Source of the DNA: Pisaster brevispinus
Taxonomy: Eukaryota; Echinodermata; Asteroidea; Forcipulatida; Asteriidae
Length of the DNA: 64,000 nt
NCBI GenBank assembly: GCA_023634235.1
Contig: JAMKCF010000008.1
Location: 20,206,500-20,270,499, forward strand
Reading direction: 5' to 3'
The notes under the pieces are model-generated. The model was not told the DNA's origin, searched no databases, and was given only the letters and a program-made list of their open reading frames with translations. The position numbers were made by a program, and so were the translations under genes. Shown here one piece after another: positions 25,009-38,252 of this stretch. The stretch's first letter is position 1, and the number at the start of each line of letters is the position of its first letter.

Positions 25009-28000
25009 AAACCACACGTCAACAACATCTTGGAGACTCAAGAAATGATGTAAAAAACAATAATTGGCAAGTTTTTTTTTTCTTCAGATAATTACAAAGT
25101 AGTTCGACCAATAAGAGGTCTAAAAAGTACAACCACTTTTTAGCTTCTCCTCAGTTTTAATCTGGTAATTTAAGTTTTCATAATTGTTTGCTGATGTTTT
25201 GACTCGATGTATCCGCCTAACGCATCGTACTACTATGTGAGCAGATTCGATACCAGCACGGGGTAGCTTACAGTCGCAAGACTGCAATCAAATCACGGTT
25301 AAGTTGAGATAGGTTTAACTTCTAAACATTCGGTCTCGGTTCAACCCCCACACGCCAAACGAAACATGGAAAATGGTCTATCATTCAAACTACAGTGTTT
25401 TGGAGAAAAACTGGGTATTCCTCATTATGCATCGTCATCAAACATATTCATTTCTGCTAGTCAGGGTTGGCTGAAATGGGTAATCCAACAGTCTTGAGAC
25501 AGGATTGTACGGCTGTTCCTGGCATGGTCGACATTGAGACTACCATTCGGTCTTCAGGACGCACACGTGGTCGAAACATTTTTGGTTGTCCTTCCTGTGT
25601 TTCTAGCAAGGATCATGGAATAATTTGTCATCTTTCTCTTTGGTTATTTGTTTGTTTTCTTCAATCACTTTAATATTGTGGCAGTGCTGCTGCCAAGCTG
25701 AGGGTGTTGTCTTCTTGTGTATATGTTGCTGTGTTTTGGGGGTTTTGGTCGAAGTTTGTCAATGTATACTTTTTTTTTTTTTAGGTGTTTTGATAGTTTT
25801 CTTTAGCTCGGCTTTGTAAGTTGTTTAATTGCAAACTATGTAAATTTTGAAAAATGTCAGCCTTTGGGGGTGTTTTATGATTCAAATGAATAAACTACAT
25901 TACTAAAATAATAAACATGCCTTATTAGATTGTACATGTTGACCTGGTTGAGAAAAAATATAATGCGAATTTAGTTGATTTCAGACTCATCCAGGTTTTT
26001 AGGCTCTAGCTCTAAATATCTGCAGACAGACTTAGCTTAGATAATTAAGATGTTTTGAGGAGGTCTCATACCGTAAAAAGACACTTTTTTCCATTTGCAG
26101 TTTCTGGTTTGTTTGATATAAGGTCGTGGTCATGGAAACAAGATACAGTAAAAATGAACCTCGCCTCTGGTGAACTCAGAGAGATTATATATGAATTATT
26201 TAAGCTATTTTGTATGATTACTTAGCTCGGAAACACGGTCACGCGGACGGCCAGTATTAAGCCAACCGTAGTTTCGCGATTTTGAAACTAAAGGTCCCGT
26301 AACTGTGTGTTTTGGAACTAAAAGGAAACACGCCCTTTGGCAGTTTTCTTTGGCCGTCATGGACTCGCAGAGAGTGAGGATACGCAGAGATTGAATGTTT
26401 GGGCACCTGCCTTGCTTTAGTGGAAATAACTGTTTGCTTGGTAAGCTATCGGGGAACCAGTGGGAGCGATGCTACATCGCCTCAGCTGTATACTGATTGG
26501 CTGCTTATCCAGGCTTGTGGACGCCAGACGATTCCCAGTTTGTTTGACTTGTCATTAATACGCCACTGTACGTGAAACGGCACGGGGAGGGTTGATGGAT
26601 TCATTCAATAAGAGAGGAGGCTTGTTCTAATTGATTATTTTAATTGATGATATTTTGTTATGACGTATTAAAAGGAAGAGATCTGAAGTATTATGGCTGC
26701 GAGGCGCTTGGCTTAATGCTTTGTCATGTGACCCATTCAAATGGACTGAGGCGTTTAGTCCACAAAACTGTTTGGAGGCGGGTGGGCTCAACGCCCTCTA
26801 TTGTCGATTCCTCTACATTGGTCTTTGACCTTAGGCTGTTGCTTTCATAGTGCATTCAAATCAATACAACGGTTTCTATCTTTACTATAGTCGTATCCAC
26901 ATTTCTGCTTTTACAATCACAATTTCCCAACTTTTGCTTACACTTTTCTGCAATCGATTGTTTGCCAGTTTCAAGTTAATCATCACAGCGAAATGCCATC
27001 AGCAAAGAGCACGTCTATTGTAATGACAATTTGAAATGCCGACATGGCACGTGGTTGGGCTGCCATTGTGAGCCACATTGACTCCTACGTTTGGTTAAAA
27101 AGCGAGTGGTCACACATTCTCTCTGTGTGGTCTCTACCCAAGGTTCAGTATCCAACGCTATTGTGCAACATGATTCAAACCTCGCTCAGCTAACCCGTGC
27201 TACATTACCAGCCACAGTGTAGCATTTTATCATCGTTCACTTGTGCTGTTGAACTAGACTATTTTTTAGGTAATGTTAGGTAAGAGTGTATGTGATGTTT
27301 ACATTAGTTTGGTGACAATGTTTCGCTACGCCGTTACATTCTTAACATTTGGTATTAACCTGTATCCCCGCGTGTCAGGATCACTGAATAATGACAAATC
27401 GAGTACAAATAAATAGCAGATCTGATTTCCTCGTTCATCATGTGTGTTTGTAAGTGAATAAGCGGAAGGGTTTGTATAGAAATGTGTTTACTCTGGAGGG
27501 GAACAAAAATGCATCATCTCAAATCGTCTGGATGTAAACGATTTCGCGTCTTTGTTCCCTCTGAGATGATGATTGCGGCAGCGGAGGAGGGGGGCCAGGA
27601 AGGGTCAACTGCGGTAGGGGATGTCTGAAGAAGTTCAGGTCTGATCAAATTGTCGAGCTGTGTTCTGAAAGATCGATGGAACTCAATTTATTGAGGAGGG
27701 TGTGGAAGATGAGGGGGTAAAGAATGATGGTCACGTAATGCATCATTTCTATTGATACACGCTGGATGCTGTAAAAATACAGAAACTCTTCAGGTGACTA
27801 CGTGCATCAAATATCACGTCCTGGTTCTTAGAGCTGGGACTTTTTCTATGGTGAACTTTTTCGGATTCAAAGAAGGAACAGTTATCGTTTTTTTTTTTTT
27901 TTTTTAATCCTCTGGGATCATATTGACCAATATGAGACGTAAGAAAACACGTTCAGGTGCAAAAACTCTGCCTTCAACTATTTTTTTTACATTCTTACAA

Positions 28001-28035
28001 TTTACAATGGTTACCGAATTGCCAACTAAAAGTAC

Positions 28036-28086
28036 GTGACCAAACGCTCACCGGTAAAGCATTCAACCCCTATGAACAAAAGTAAA
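28036..28086 (+). repeat. Dispersed repeat R2, copy 2
   Basis: GTGACCAAACGCTCACCGG, TAAAGCATTCAACCCC and TATGAACAAAAGTAA match the inverted copy near 4.7 kb. No coding potential. Confidence 0.55.
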
Positions 28087-28601
28087 CGAGACACGATGAC
28101 CGGTACACACTCCTCTGGACCACAGATCACGAGGGTGTGTGCCTGGCGGGTTTTTTTTCCGCGAAAAGTATTCAATTAGTACGTAATTAAACGTACCAAT
28201 TTAACTGGTGAGATTTGGTATACAAAAATCATTGAATTAAATGAAACTATTGCATCACACAAACAGAGAAAGCTAGCCTAAATTATAATTTGATGAACAA
28301 AGCACCTCTCTGGTAGAGTGAAGAACGGGTTGAGGAGTGGATGAGGGGGCATCCCTCGTATACACACAAGATTATCAAATCCTGGCATTTTGACAAAAGC
28401 CCCGCCTCTTAAATACCGGCATTGAGCCGCCCATGGTTTAACGAAGGCACACATTGTCAAATCAGGAAGTGGGAAATGTAGCTGACTAGGTTTTCTGCGT
28501 TTCTTGATTTGAGGACATGTCGGCACATTTCTTACGGTACCGACTATACTGTACCCAATGTATGTTTTGATTTTAAAAGGTTGTTTCCTGACAAACGAAC
28601 T

Positions 28602-28618
28602 ATATATATATATATATA
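28602..28618 (+). repeat. Short AT dinucleotide run
   Basis: About eight TA units. A second AT-rich run with ATATAC variants lies at 35303-35330. Confidence 0.8.
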
Positions 28619-31555
28619 CAGTATTATGTATGTGAGTAAAGTGAGGTTCGGCAAAAACCTAAACTTTTCCTCGTTCATTTGCAAGAAATGGATGAAATAA
28701 ATTGGTTCCGTCTGTGTGTTTGTGGATGAGTGTTATTACGGATGCTGCGCTATCAAATGACATCTCTTCACGATAGGAAACCCAACCCTGACCACATAAT
28801 CGCATACTTCCATTTAGAACTTATTTTCCAATAACTTCGCAATATGTAAAAAACTTTCGAAGTTTAAATATCTGTTGTTTGACATTGTACTAGGCATTGG
28901 TTAAGTGCCATTTAACCACTCGAGGTGCATTGTTCACACCACCTGCGTGGGGGGAAAAACAGAAGCTGACTAGTTTAAGTGCGTGTTTGGAGTTTGGGGG
29001 AGAGTGGGGGGGATTCTGGCGTGAAGCTTTTACCCTGCACGTTTTGTTCTTCAAGATGCCGTGTTTTCCTTCCATCTCACTCCTCCTCGTCGTCCTCCTC
29101 TCCCAAGGATGCAAGACGTTACTTCACATTCTCCGGGATTCGATTCCCGGTAGTGTACAGCACCCTGTTGTCAGCCACTTGGACGCTTCTTCAAGAACAG
29201 GTGCCCCTATATTGCAGGCGAAGCTCGAAGCAGTCCATACTTGAGGACAGTTCAGGGGATTTGAGTCGGAGTAAACAAGCTCGCGCCTTACCCCATGACA
29301 GCTTGCATGAACCTAAATAGAAGAGTTCGACTCTTTTGGGGGGAAATGGTTGGTTTTTTTTTTCAAACTCCCCACCTTAACGAGACGAAATAGTCTGTGT
29401 AAGATGTTTGTACTATTTCATACAGAGATGAAAAGGGGAAATAAACAAAGCGAATCGACACACCTAGGTTGTTTACTCAAATCATTGTCACTTGCGACGG
29501 TTGTTTCTTTTCCAAAAACTCTGCGTACGGTTCCCTTTTGAATCGCAGCGAAGGCTAAAACATGACATTTATTTGTTGACACCTTGTTAGCATTCGAAAG
29601 TGCAAATTGCCTCAGGGTTTCTGACAACACTTTGCATTGAGGCATTCCAAATATTTACCTGTTGTTGATAGTTAAAGTGTGTTGTTGCAATAAAAAAATA
29701 AATGAATAAATACATTTTTAAAATAGAGGAGTAGAGGTTTAGGTGGTTTTGTGGCTGTGTGCTGTGGGGCTGAGCATTGAACACTATTGTTTAGCGCACC
29801 GGGACCTTAAAGGGACGATATTGAATTCTTTGGAAGAGTGAATCCTCTGGTTGTCAACAAACAAACCACCTAACCAACCAACTTAGATTGTCATGTTTTG
29901 GTGGGGGGGGGGGGTGGAAACGAAATACGTTTTATGTTTTTGTCAGGTATAATACGAACGCTCATAAAATGCACTCACTTTCGCTCACTTTCCTCATGCA
30001 GTTTTAACAAGATTTCAGAAAGCTAAAATAATTACAAATCAGGAACTTTGTCTTTAAGCTATGTTTGATGGGAATGGTTCAGCTCGCCTCTCCAATATCA
30101 ACCAATATTTGAAGCCATTTATTTAGTGACACAATGTACAAAATGCCACAAAACGGAACTTGCCCTTGGATTCTCTCTGAAACATTTAATCCAGCCATAC
30201 AGATCTCTCTATTTCGAGCCAATAGTTGTGTAAACATTTCATTCAAAGAGATATCTCTATTTTTAAAGATTGTTAATATTTTTGTGTCTCTATTGTTAAC
30301 AAGATATCTCGTAATAAATAGAAAACACTCCTGTTACTTATATAGAGATAGGCCTATACCTCTATTGTCAAGATTGTATGCGCTATAGATTCGATTTTTT
30401 TATTTTATTGCAATGCCCATGTTCAACTGAATGGCTCTGCAGGTCACTGGCCACCCTTATTGTAGCATTTAGGCTATGTCTTTAGTTTTAATATGACCAG
30501 AGCTGTCAAAAGTCCAGCCAAAGTGGCAGGTGAGGTATCTCCACTTTCGTAAGTGGCCATAACATGGTTTACTGAGATTAAGGAAATGACACATTTTACT
30601 TAGATTGAAGATTTATTACAGCATTTGAAAACGACCATTTTCGACATTTCCGAAATAACAATAATTACAAAATCCGGGGCACTTTGACCAAGGCTTACTT
30701 AGGGGGGGAAATTAGAATAGATGAGATTTCTCGATTTTCGCGCCTTCGCCAAAAAGTCAGTTCTTCAAACGATGCCGCCTTGAATGAGCTCAAACCCTTT
30801 TAAGCCGTCAATAAAGTTGGTTTGCTGATCGCTTGGTAGTTGACATCTTTTGATTTTAATCCATTCGCAACCCCCCCTTTCTACTCGTTCCCATAAGCGG
30901 CCATTCCCGTCACTTAACAGACAATTGTGTGAGCGTTTATATCCCGCAGTAAACGTGGGGGACTGGGAGAAGTAGTAGAAAATGCACGGACTCATAATCA
31001 CCACTTTGCCGTGATGGTTGGCACGACACCAGCAATCAACATCAGCCTATACAAGGCAAATCTAGAAAGACATGCAGCCCGCGGGCTACGATGGGGGGTT
31101 TTATAGCTCCCCAGCTCTCGCTTACCGTCCATTCTACCTCATTTTCTCTCCAACCCACAAGAGGAGAAAAAAATGGAACAATTTCAGCTGGTAATTATTG
31201 AAGGAAGGAGGCAATGCCTTGCAGCTGCGTGTCTTTCCTCATTCATACCCGTGTTAACAAGAAAATATAGAATGGGGAACGGGGGCTTCATGTCAGAACA
31301 TTTCTCGTGTCGCATCCTTGCCATCAATCAGATGCAGTGCTGGCTTCCTTGTCTGGGCAACCTCCGCTATTGTCGGCCAGCACGGCAGGCATACCAGCGC
31401 ACATTGTAGCCTTCCGGGCTCGGGCCCCGCTAGCTAGAGGGCATTTCCGGATCTTTAAAAGAGCCGTTTGGGACTGCAATTACAACCTAGAATGATGCAG
31501 GGATGCAGACATTATCAAGCCAAAGTATCGTCAAAGATATTCCACTCATCATCTA

Positions 31556-31575
31556 AAAAAAAAAAAAAAAAAAAA
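31556..31575 (+). repeat. 20-nt A run
   Basis: An uninterrupted A homopolymer inside an otherwise complex, repeat-poor stretch. Confidence 0.9.
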
Positions 31576-32135
31576 TGAAAACAAACAAAAATAAGAAGTC
31601 AGAAAGTGTGCGCGCCATAGTCCCCGTCGTATGCCTCCCAAATTGAAATGTATCACTAATAAAGCGTTAATCAGTGCTCATAACAGATTTCACTCTACCG
31701 CATCCATGCCTCAATCATTCCGGGCCCTCCTGCTCGAGTTCCGGAGTATAATTCGATCCCACTCGGAACAACTACATCGAGGCATCCATTTTCAGAGAGA
31801 ATTACAACTACTTCTAAATCTCACATTCAAGGCCGAAGCGCGTTCAATCGTCATAAAGTAAATGCCATATACAGCGTGTGTTTTAAGGGAGCTCAGTGTG
31901 ATGGAGTGGGATGAACAGTCGGCAAACATGTAAGTTTTAACAGGAAAATGATGATAATATTTAATCAATTTTGAAGGCCACCGTGGAATTTATTCAGCGG
32001 AGAGGAGAGCGATATGGCACTCGAGTACAAACAATTAAGAGACCTTGCTGGATTATTGAAGCTCAATTATCAAATGCCGTTTTAGGTTTCACCTTTCGTC
32101 ATCATGCAGGATGTGAATGCGCTCGGGGTTTGTGT

Positions 32136-32162
32136 AGGTGTTCGGGCTTCAGCCGAACACCT
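32136..32162 (+). repeat. AGGTGTTC hairpin repeat, copy 2
   Basis: AGGTGTTCGG ... CCGAACACCT forms a near-perfect hairpin with GGCTTCAGCC as its tip, followed by CTTGTTTTGG. This is the best preserved of the three copies. Confidence 0.6.
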
Positions 32163-35100
32163 CTTGTTTTGGTTTTGGTTTGTTTGCGAGGAATGCAACT
32201 TGGCACATTTTGTTAATAACTATGCCTTTTTGTGATGCCTGTGTGAAATGTCAGCCCATGGCTAATAGACTAAATATAGTAACCATTGTCTTCAAGCTTT
32301 GCTTCTTGATGGATCCCTCTGCAATATTCTCATTGGCTTTATTCTCATCATCATTTCATATACATGTAACCTTTTGGTGATTTTCGATTTTTCTTTGGTT
32401 CGGGCAAAATACTGTGGAACAAATAAACCTGAAACATGAACACATGACGTACATTATTTAGGCTACAAATTCCCACAATACACGCACCGAGTGAGAATTC
32501 ACCGCCCCAGTCTACCTGCTTGTCCCACTTTTTCTATTCCACACGTATCACAGATACTTCACCGTCTAATACTTTGCCAAACAGTGTTTAAAGTCAGTAA
32601 GACCCCAAATGGAGATAAGTGAGCAGCCCCCCCCCCCCCCTCTTAGTAGCCAAAACACTTCTGCCTCTTCATAGTTGATTTCCCTGGCTTAGTAAGCCGC
32701 ATGCATTAATCAAAGCCACATTTTTCGATTCCCCATTACCCGGCTTCATTTTGACCTGAACCAACGGGCCAGCCCCTTTCAGTCACCTTTGTCACCTCAA
32801 ATTGCAATCCGTCTGGTACCCCGTGTCACATTCAATTACCAAACTCGTTTCTTATTCATATTTCCACCGCGCATGTCTAGCTTCAAGCCAAACTTAGACT
32901 GAAATCGAGCCGACCCTGTAGGATTGTGATGCCCGAAGATTGTGAGGGTTCGACCCCAGCATGTCCTAATCTTGTAATGAGGAAAGTATGTTTCACCGCT
33001 GAGCGCCGACATTTGGGGACGGGTTACGATATTAAACATGCCCCGTGAAGCGTCTAAGGGGAGTTCAACGGTAGTGAGTCAATTAACCCAAACACCACCA
33101 ATAACAACTCTTTCCCTTGCTCAAGACGCTTCCTCCTACCCATGTTTAACCCCCAATAGCGGAAATTTGAAATCCAAACACAAGGAAATTCAAGCAATTT
33201 ATGATTCATGGTGGCGGGAGATGTTTTCAGTTCGGGCCGGGAATTGAATGACATGGGGGGATAGAGCAGGGATCCTCAACAGAACGCCCCGTGGGGACAC
33301 GGTTCTAAAATAAAGCAGGGCCTATGGTGTGTCCCCTGTCTGGCAAGGAAACTGACCAATAGAATCTAGGGGTAGGTACCACCAAAGCCCAGATCCAGCG
33401 GTCGCGCTAACTAAGGATATATCTCCCGCCCTTTTCCTGCTGATTTGTCTTACTTCGTTTTAACACTCACATTGTGTCTGTCCTCACCGAAATTGTACGA
33501 GGTTGAAAATTGTCCTCAGTGGCATAGTGCCACTTTTAGTAAAGTCTTTGGTTGCTCTGGAATCAAGGTTGTTGTTGTTGAAAGCCACTTTAAGCAAAGT
33601 CGTCCATTTGTCCTTTTCCTTTGAATAAAGTATAATTTAATGAATATTTACGAAGTATTCAAATGAGCTTCCATGTAAATTGTGCTGCGACTGGACACGC
33701 CCAATGTTGATGATAATAACTGTCGCATAATACTTCATTGGCGGGTAAAAGAGATACACAAAGTTTAAGTCAACATGCAGCTTGGTGAGTGTTCTCATTT
33801 CCGCCCACCCCCGCCCGGTGAAAAGTTCAACTCGGCCGGCTGTCACCTGATCTGTCATGTGGCCATATCATTTTAACCGTTTATACACTGCCCATTCAAA
33901 AACTCTGATATTGTATGATCCAACGGCTGTTTCGGGTTTCGTCGGCAAACATGAACTTCTCTTTCTCTCCATTGGACATTCGCAGACAAGAGAAAGCAAG
34001 AAGGTTACATTAATATGGGTCAAATGCGTAAAGTGAAGACTGCAGTCTAAACACACGACATTTGGTGGCAACAAACACAGATTTCTGAGTGTAAATAATT
34101 GATTGCTGTGTATTGTGCAATGTGTGGCGTGGCCAAACAGCTCTCACAATGTAACTCAGTTGCTGGATACAATCGCTGTTTATCCAGTTGCATCATTAGG
34201 GCACAACTCCACGTATTAGTTAAACCATCTAGAGCTATAAACTTCCCCTAAAAACAAGATCACATTTCGTGAAAGATTAGATCAGCGTTTTTATCCAATC
34301 ATTCGTAACTTCTTCTTTTTTAAAGAGCGATCGCCTAACACCACAAGGCCGGACGGCCCCTTCTGATTTGTGCTATCGACCCAAATCAACTGCCACCAGG
34401 GGTACGTTGCCGCCGACTCCTGGGGTTGAAACAGGGTTACTACCCCCTTTACAGTCCGTAAGGATGTAGGTATGGGTATCATCCATTAGGAGCCTGGCTG
34501 GTAGAGCAGAATGCACTGCCTTCCCAACTTGCATCTATTATATAGACTGTACACATTTTGCGGATAGTTAATGGAACCCTATGACATTAAACTCATGGAA
34601 TTCAAATGATTTCATTTAAGTTTACCGGCACTATCTGCAAATCGATCTTCATTATTATTTCGAGAATCCTTGAGCACTGACAGAATGCTACGGGGCTATG
34701 TCTTCCCAATACACGGGCCATCCTTTCGACTTAGTGGCTGCAAACTTCTCTCTTGTCAAGTATAATTTTGTGCCCTTAATGACAGTACAGCCAATCAAGC
34801 AAGACACACACTTTTAAAAGTACACTGGGGTTAGCTATAAATGAGGGGATAGGCTGTAGCTGCTGATGGCCACCATAAAACATCTTTAGCCAGTTGTAAG
34901 TTTGCTAGACGTTAGCAGGTGTAGGCTGTCCAATGAGGCGTTTAGCGCTAACTTCCTTGGCTTCCTTCTCCCGTCAGAAACACAACTTAACAAGCATACA
35001 CCGCCGGAAAAATGCACAATGATGCAGGCAGCATTCGATACTTGGGACTAGCCTTTGATCGGCAGCGCTCGAATCCAGCAGATTCTCCCCCGCTCGATGT

Positions 35101-35222
35101 CCTTTTAGGGTGCAGTGGTTTGCCGCTGACGCGCCTGGCACACTCAGGGGTAATCGTTGTGAGTTTCCTGCAGTGGGCTCGCGTGTACGTCATTAGTAAT
35201 AGTGCCCCAGGGCGTTGATAAA

Positions 35223-35251
35223 GCGGGGCTTCCAGCCCTGGAGAGCCCCGC
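35223..35251. repeat. GC-rich hairpin
   Basis: GCGGGGCT and AGCCCCGC, plus TCCAG and CTGGA, form a compact hairpin with a single bulged G and a two-base tip. It is an unusually stable fold in AT-rich surroundings. Confidence 0.5.
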
Positions 35252-37032
35252 GCTGTGACGGGTTAAGATCTCGCAACAGCGCATCATCAAACCCCCCTGT
35301 ATTTATATATATATACACATATATATACTTCACTCTATAACAAATAACAATACAACATTGCTGAGAAATAATTGTCTTTGGTCAGAATGGCAGGTGCAGT
35401 TTTCGTGGAGCAATTTTTTTTTCTACTTGTCTGCAGACAGAGGTGGGAAAGGAGGGAATCCAAACAGAAAATCGTATTTTTCAAGACACTTTACATTCTA
35501 TCTGCAGAAATGTCAGATATATTGTCTTGCTGTAGATTTGTGCATTGACAAGAAACGCAGCGTAACCGCGAGCAGCCATACTTAGGTTTACGTTTCATAA
35601 CTTGATCCAAGTTATCATTTTTGTCAAGAGAACTATTTCCGTTAGAAAAATAAATAAATAAAAAATTAACATTGTTTTGTTTTTTTACGCCTAAGATGTG
35701 CGAAAAATTGCAACAAACGCTTAGTTTCTTTCATCGATTTGCCAACTTGGAATAATCTTGTCTTGAAGTTTAATAAGGTCCGTGGAAATCCAATTTAACC
35801 GGTTGTGGACTTCTATGTTTCTTACGAAAATTTTAGCGCCTAAATTGATGGGGAAATGTGCAGTTTTCTGGTATAATGGGTAAGCTACAGGATGGCAAAA
35901 AAGTACTCTTTCAAAACCAGTGTATAACTATGGCTTTGAGTTTTGTTGTAAAATAAACCCACATTGGGAAAGGTATATACAAATTATGTTTCTTACATTG
36001 CTTTTAAAACATTACCAGAAGACAAGTTTTCTGTGTCCGTTAATGTACAGTTAGTGCTTTAATATTGTTGTGAGAAACAAAATTTTCTTCCGGGAGGTTG
36101 GTAAACATAACTTTCTCTGCTCCTTCACTCTCCAGCTATTAGACACGCCTACAATCAGAGAGCACCCCTAGCCTTTATTATCCACTGTCCCTAATTCCTG
36201 GTGACTCGTATGCTTTTTGGGATATAGGTCGCTGGGAAATGAAGACCAGATACGAGCCAGTATTCCTAGTCCCTAAAGGAAGCTATCAGTTCACATGTTT
36301 ACTTAGAGATTAGTCCTGCAGGTACATCGTACATCTTCGACGGGGTAAATTTGATACCTACCGGCCCAAGATGGTTCCAATTCCATTGGATGGTCGCAAT
36401 TAAACTTCCCGAAGAGTGTAGCTATTAATACAAAACTTTCAAGGAGAATTGCAACAAATATAATAAACTCATCTGGTGACTGTCTCAACAAGTCACAAAA
36501 ATATTGATTTTAATTCAAGCCTTTTCAGTCTGACCCCCTCGGAATAAAGCAAGTAAGTTGTTAAGATGTCATAATCGTTTAGTTGTAAGACATTTGCTAA
36601 TGTTTTCGTTCGCTTAGTTTATCTCAAGTGATAGCTTCGTTTCTCCCTTGACGGCTTTTGATGTATGTGATAATTGTAATCGAGTGCAGTCGAGGGACTT
36701 ACTTGTCAAGAAAGCGGCTCTGCATTACGCAGTAGTACTATTCATGCTCAGTCCTAGATTAATACGAAATAAATGAGTTGAACGAAACTGCGGTTTTCCG
36801 AAGCGATAAAACAATGCCCTGTTATCACAAGGGTCACAGGCGACTTGACAAAATAACACGTTGAATGTATCACACCGGGTAAATACGTTATTGGTACCAG
36901 ACTGCTATTTGTCGGTTTAGTGGCAACTTGTCATAATGGCTTTGCCTGTGGCTACGGCTATGAAGTGTGATCTGTTGTTACATGTTTAAGACCAGCCAGA
37001 GCCGCAACATATAAACCGTCATTGAGGACTAC

Positions 37033-37171
37033 GGCCCTTTTCCAAACCACGATTTCGGATACGGCTCCGGCTACGGCTACAGCTTAGGCTCCGTCCACCT
37101 ATTTAAAGCCCCGTACCAGAACTCACGCACGTTTTAAAAATAACTGACGGAGCCGGGTTTCGAAAAGGCCC
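37033..37171. mobile_element. Small MITE with GGCCCTTTTC ends
   Basis: GGCCCTTTTCCAAACC at the left is the inverted match of GGGTTTCGAAAAGGCCC at the right with one or two mismatches. The interior starts with GGCTCCGGCTACGGCTAC and carries CGGAGCC near the other arm, which extends the pairing. It is 139 bp and non-coding. Confidence 0.6.
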
Positions 37172-37599
37172 ATATTATTATTTACCAAGGGAACATTTGA
37201 CATCACGCAATAACAAAAGGGTCACAGAGCCTAGACTGCCAGAATGTTTTCACACCTCAATGGGAGAATACATAAAATCTGTATTTTTATGAAGACTTCA
37301 TTGTACCGTTTTGAATTGCCTCTTGATGAAAAGAAATTACAAGGAACCGATCTGAATTTACAATTCTTTGATTTTTACTCGATAGAAAATGAAAAAAAAT
37401 TCTTAGACGCGTTGAGTGTAGTATCTTGCCTGTCAGAAAATTCAATGGAATGCACATGTAGTCACTCTTTTTGTAAACAAGGTGACGTTGTCTTTTGTTG
37501 CCTTCCACTATGTTATAGCTTCAGGATGTGGCCAAAGCAAGATGCCATGACTACAGCTAAGGCTGTGGTAACGGCTATGGCTATGGTGAATATTGTGGC

Positions 37600-38045
37600 T
37601 CTGGCTTGATCTACCTAGCTTGCCACTTGGCTAGATCTACTTATCTTGCCACTTGGCTAGATCTACACATCTTGCCACTTGGCTAGATCTACCCATCTTG
37701 TCACTTGGCTAGATCTACCCATATTGTCACTTGGCTAGATCTACACATCTTGCCACTTGGCTAGATCTACAAATCTTGCCAGTTGGCTAGATCTACACAT
37801 CTTGCCACTTGGCTAGATCTACCCATCTTGTCACTTGGCTAGATCTACCCATCTTGCCAATTGGCTAGATCTACCTATCTTGCCACTTGGCTAGATCTAC
37901 CCATCCTGCCACTTGGCTAGATCTACACATCTTGTCACTTGGCTAGATCTACACATCTTGCCACTTGGCTAGATCTACCCATCTTGCCAACATCTTGCCA
38001 CTTGGCCAGATCTACCTATCTTGCCACTTGGCTAGATGTACCTAT
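37600..38045 (+). repeat. 26-bp minisatellite (about 16 units)
   Basis: The unit is CTTGCCACTTGGC followed by TAGATCTACACAT, repeated head to tail with a few substitutions per unit. Variation is mostly ACACAT/ACCCAT/ACCTAT and GCC/GTC. One unit near 37986 is truncated to 11 bp. Nearly every unit keeps the palindrome AGATCT. No reading frame of note crosses it. Confidence 0.92.
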
Positions 38046-38252
38046 GTTACCGCTTCAGCTAACGGCAACAAGCAAAGATATTTAGTTCGTACAGGGCTGT
38101 ACTCCGGGTGCAGATGTCCACGTCTGTAGAAATTAGCCCCATAACATCACGTGTAGTTGGTGACTTTTAGTGTCTGTGTTTCAATGCTGTTCACACGTCC
38201 AGTTGTTAAATTAAATTGCAATTAACTTATTGTGTCTTTACGTGATATCTTT

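Larger units (their letters stand above)
22026..37032. other. Gene-free interval with candidate conserved blocks
   Basis: No exon is supported. Two stretches read as complex unique sequence rather than decayed repeat: 27480-27620 (interleaved inverted repeats) and 31140-32130. C runs occur near 32628 and G runs near 29903. Confidence 0.55.

Noticed and set aside
25325..25360. GGTTCAACCCC, B-box-like, possible tRNA or SINE
   Set aside because: I could not build a cloverleaf, a matching A box or a SINE body around it.
28897..29320. Two overlapping plus-strand frames of about 115 codons
   Set aside because: Neither has a domain. The Ser run comes from a TCC/TCG low-complexity stretch.
37244..37609. 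Plus-strand frame of 121 codons ending at the minisatellite
   Set aside because: No family resemblance. Its 3' part is GGCTAY-type repeat sequence.
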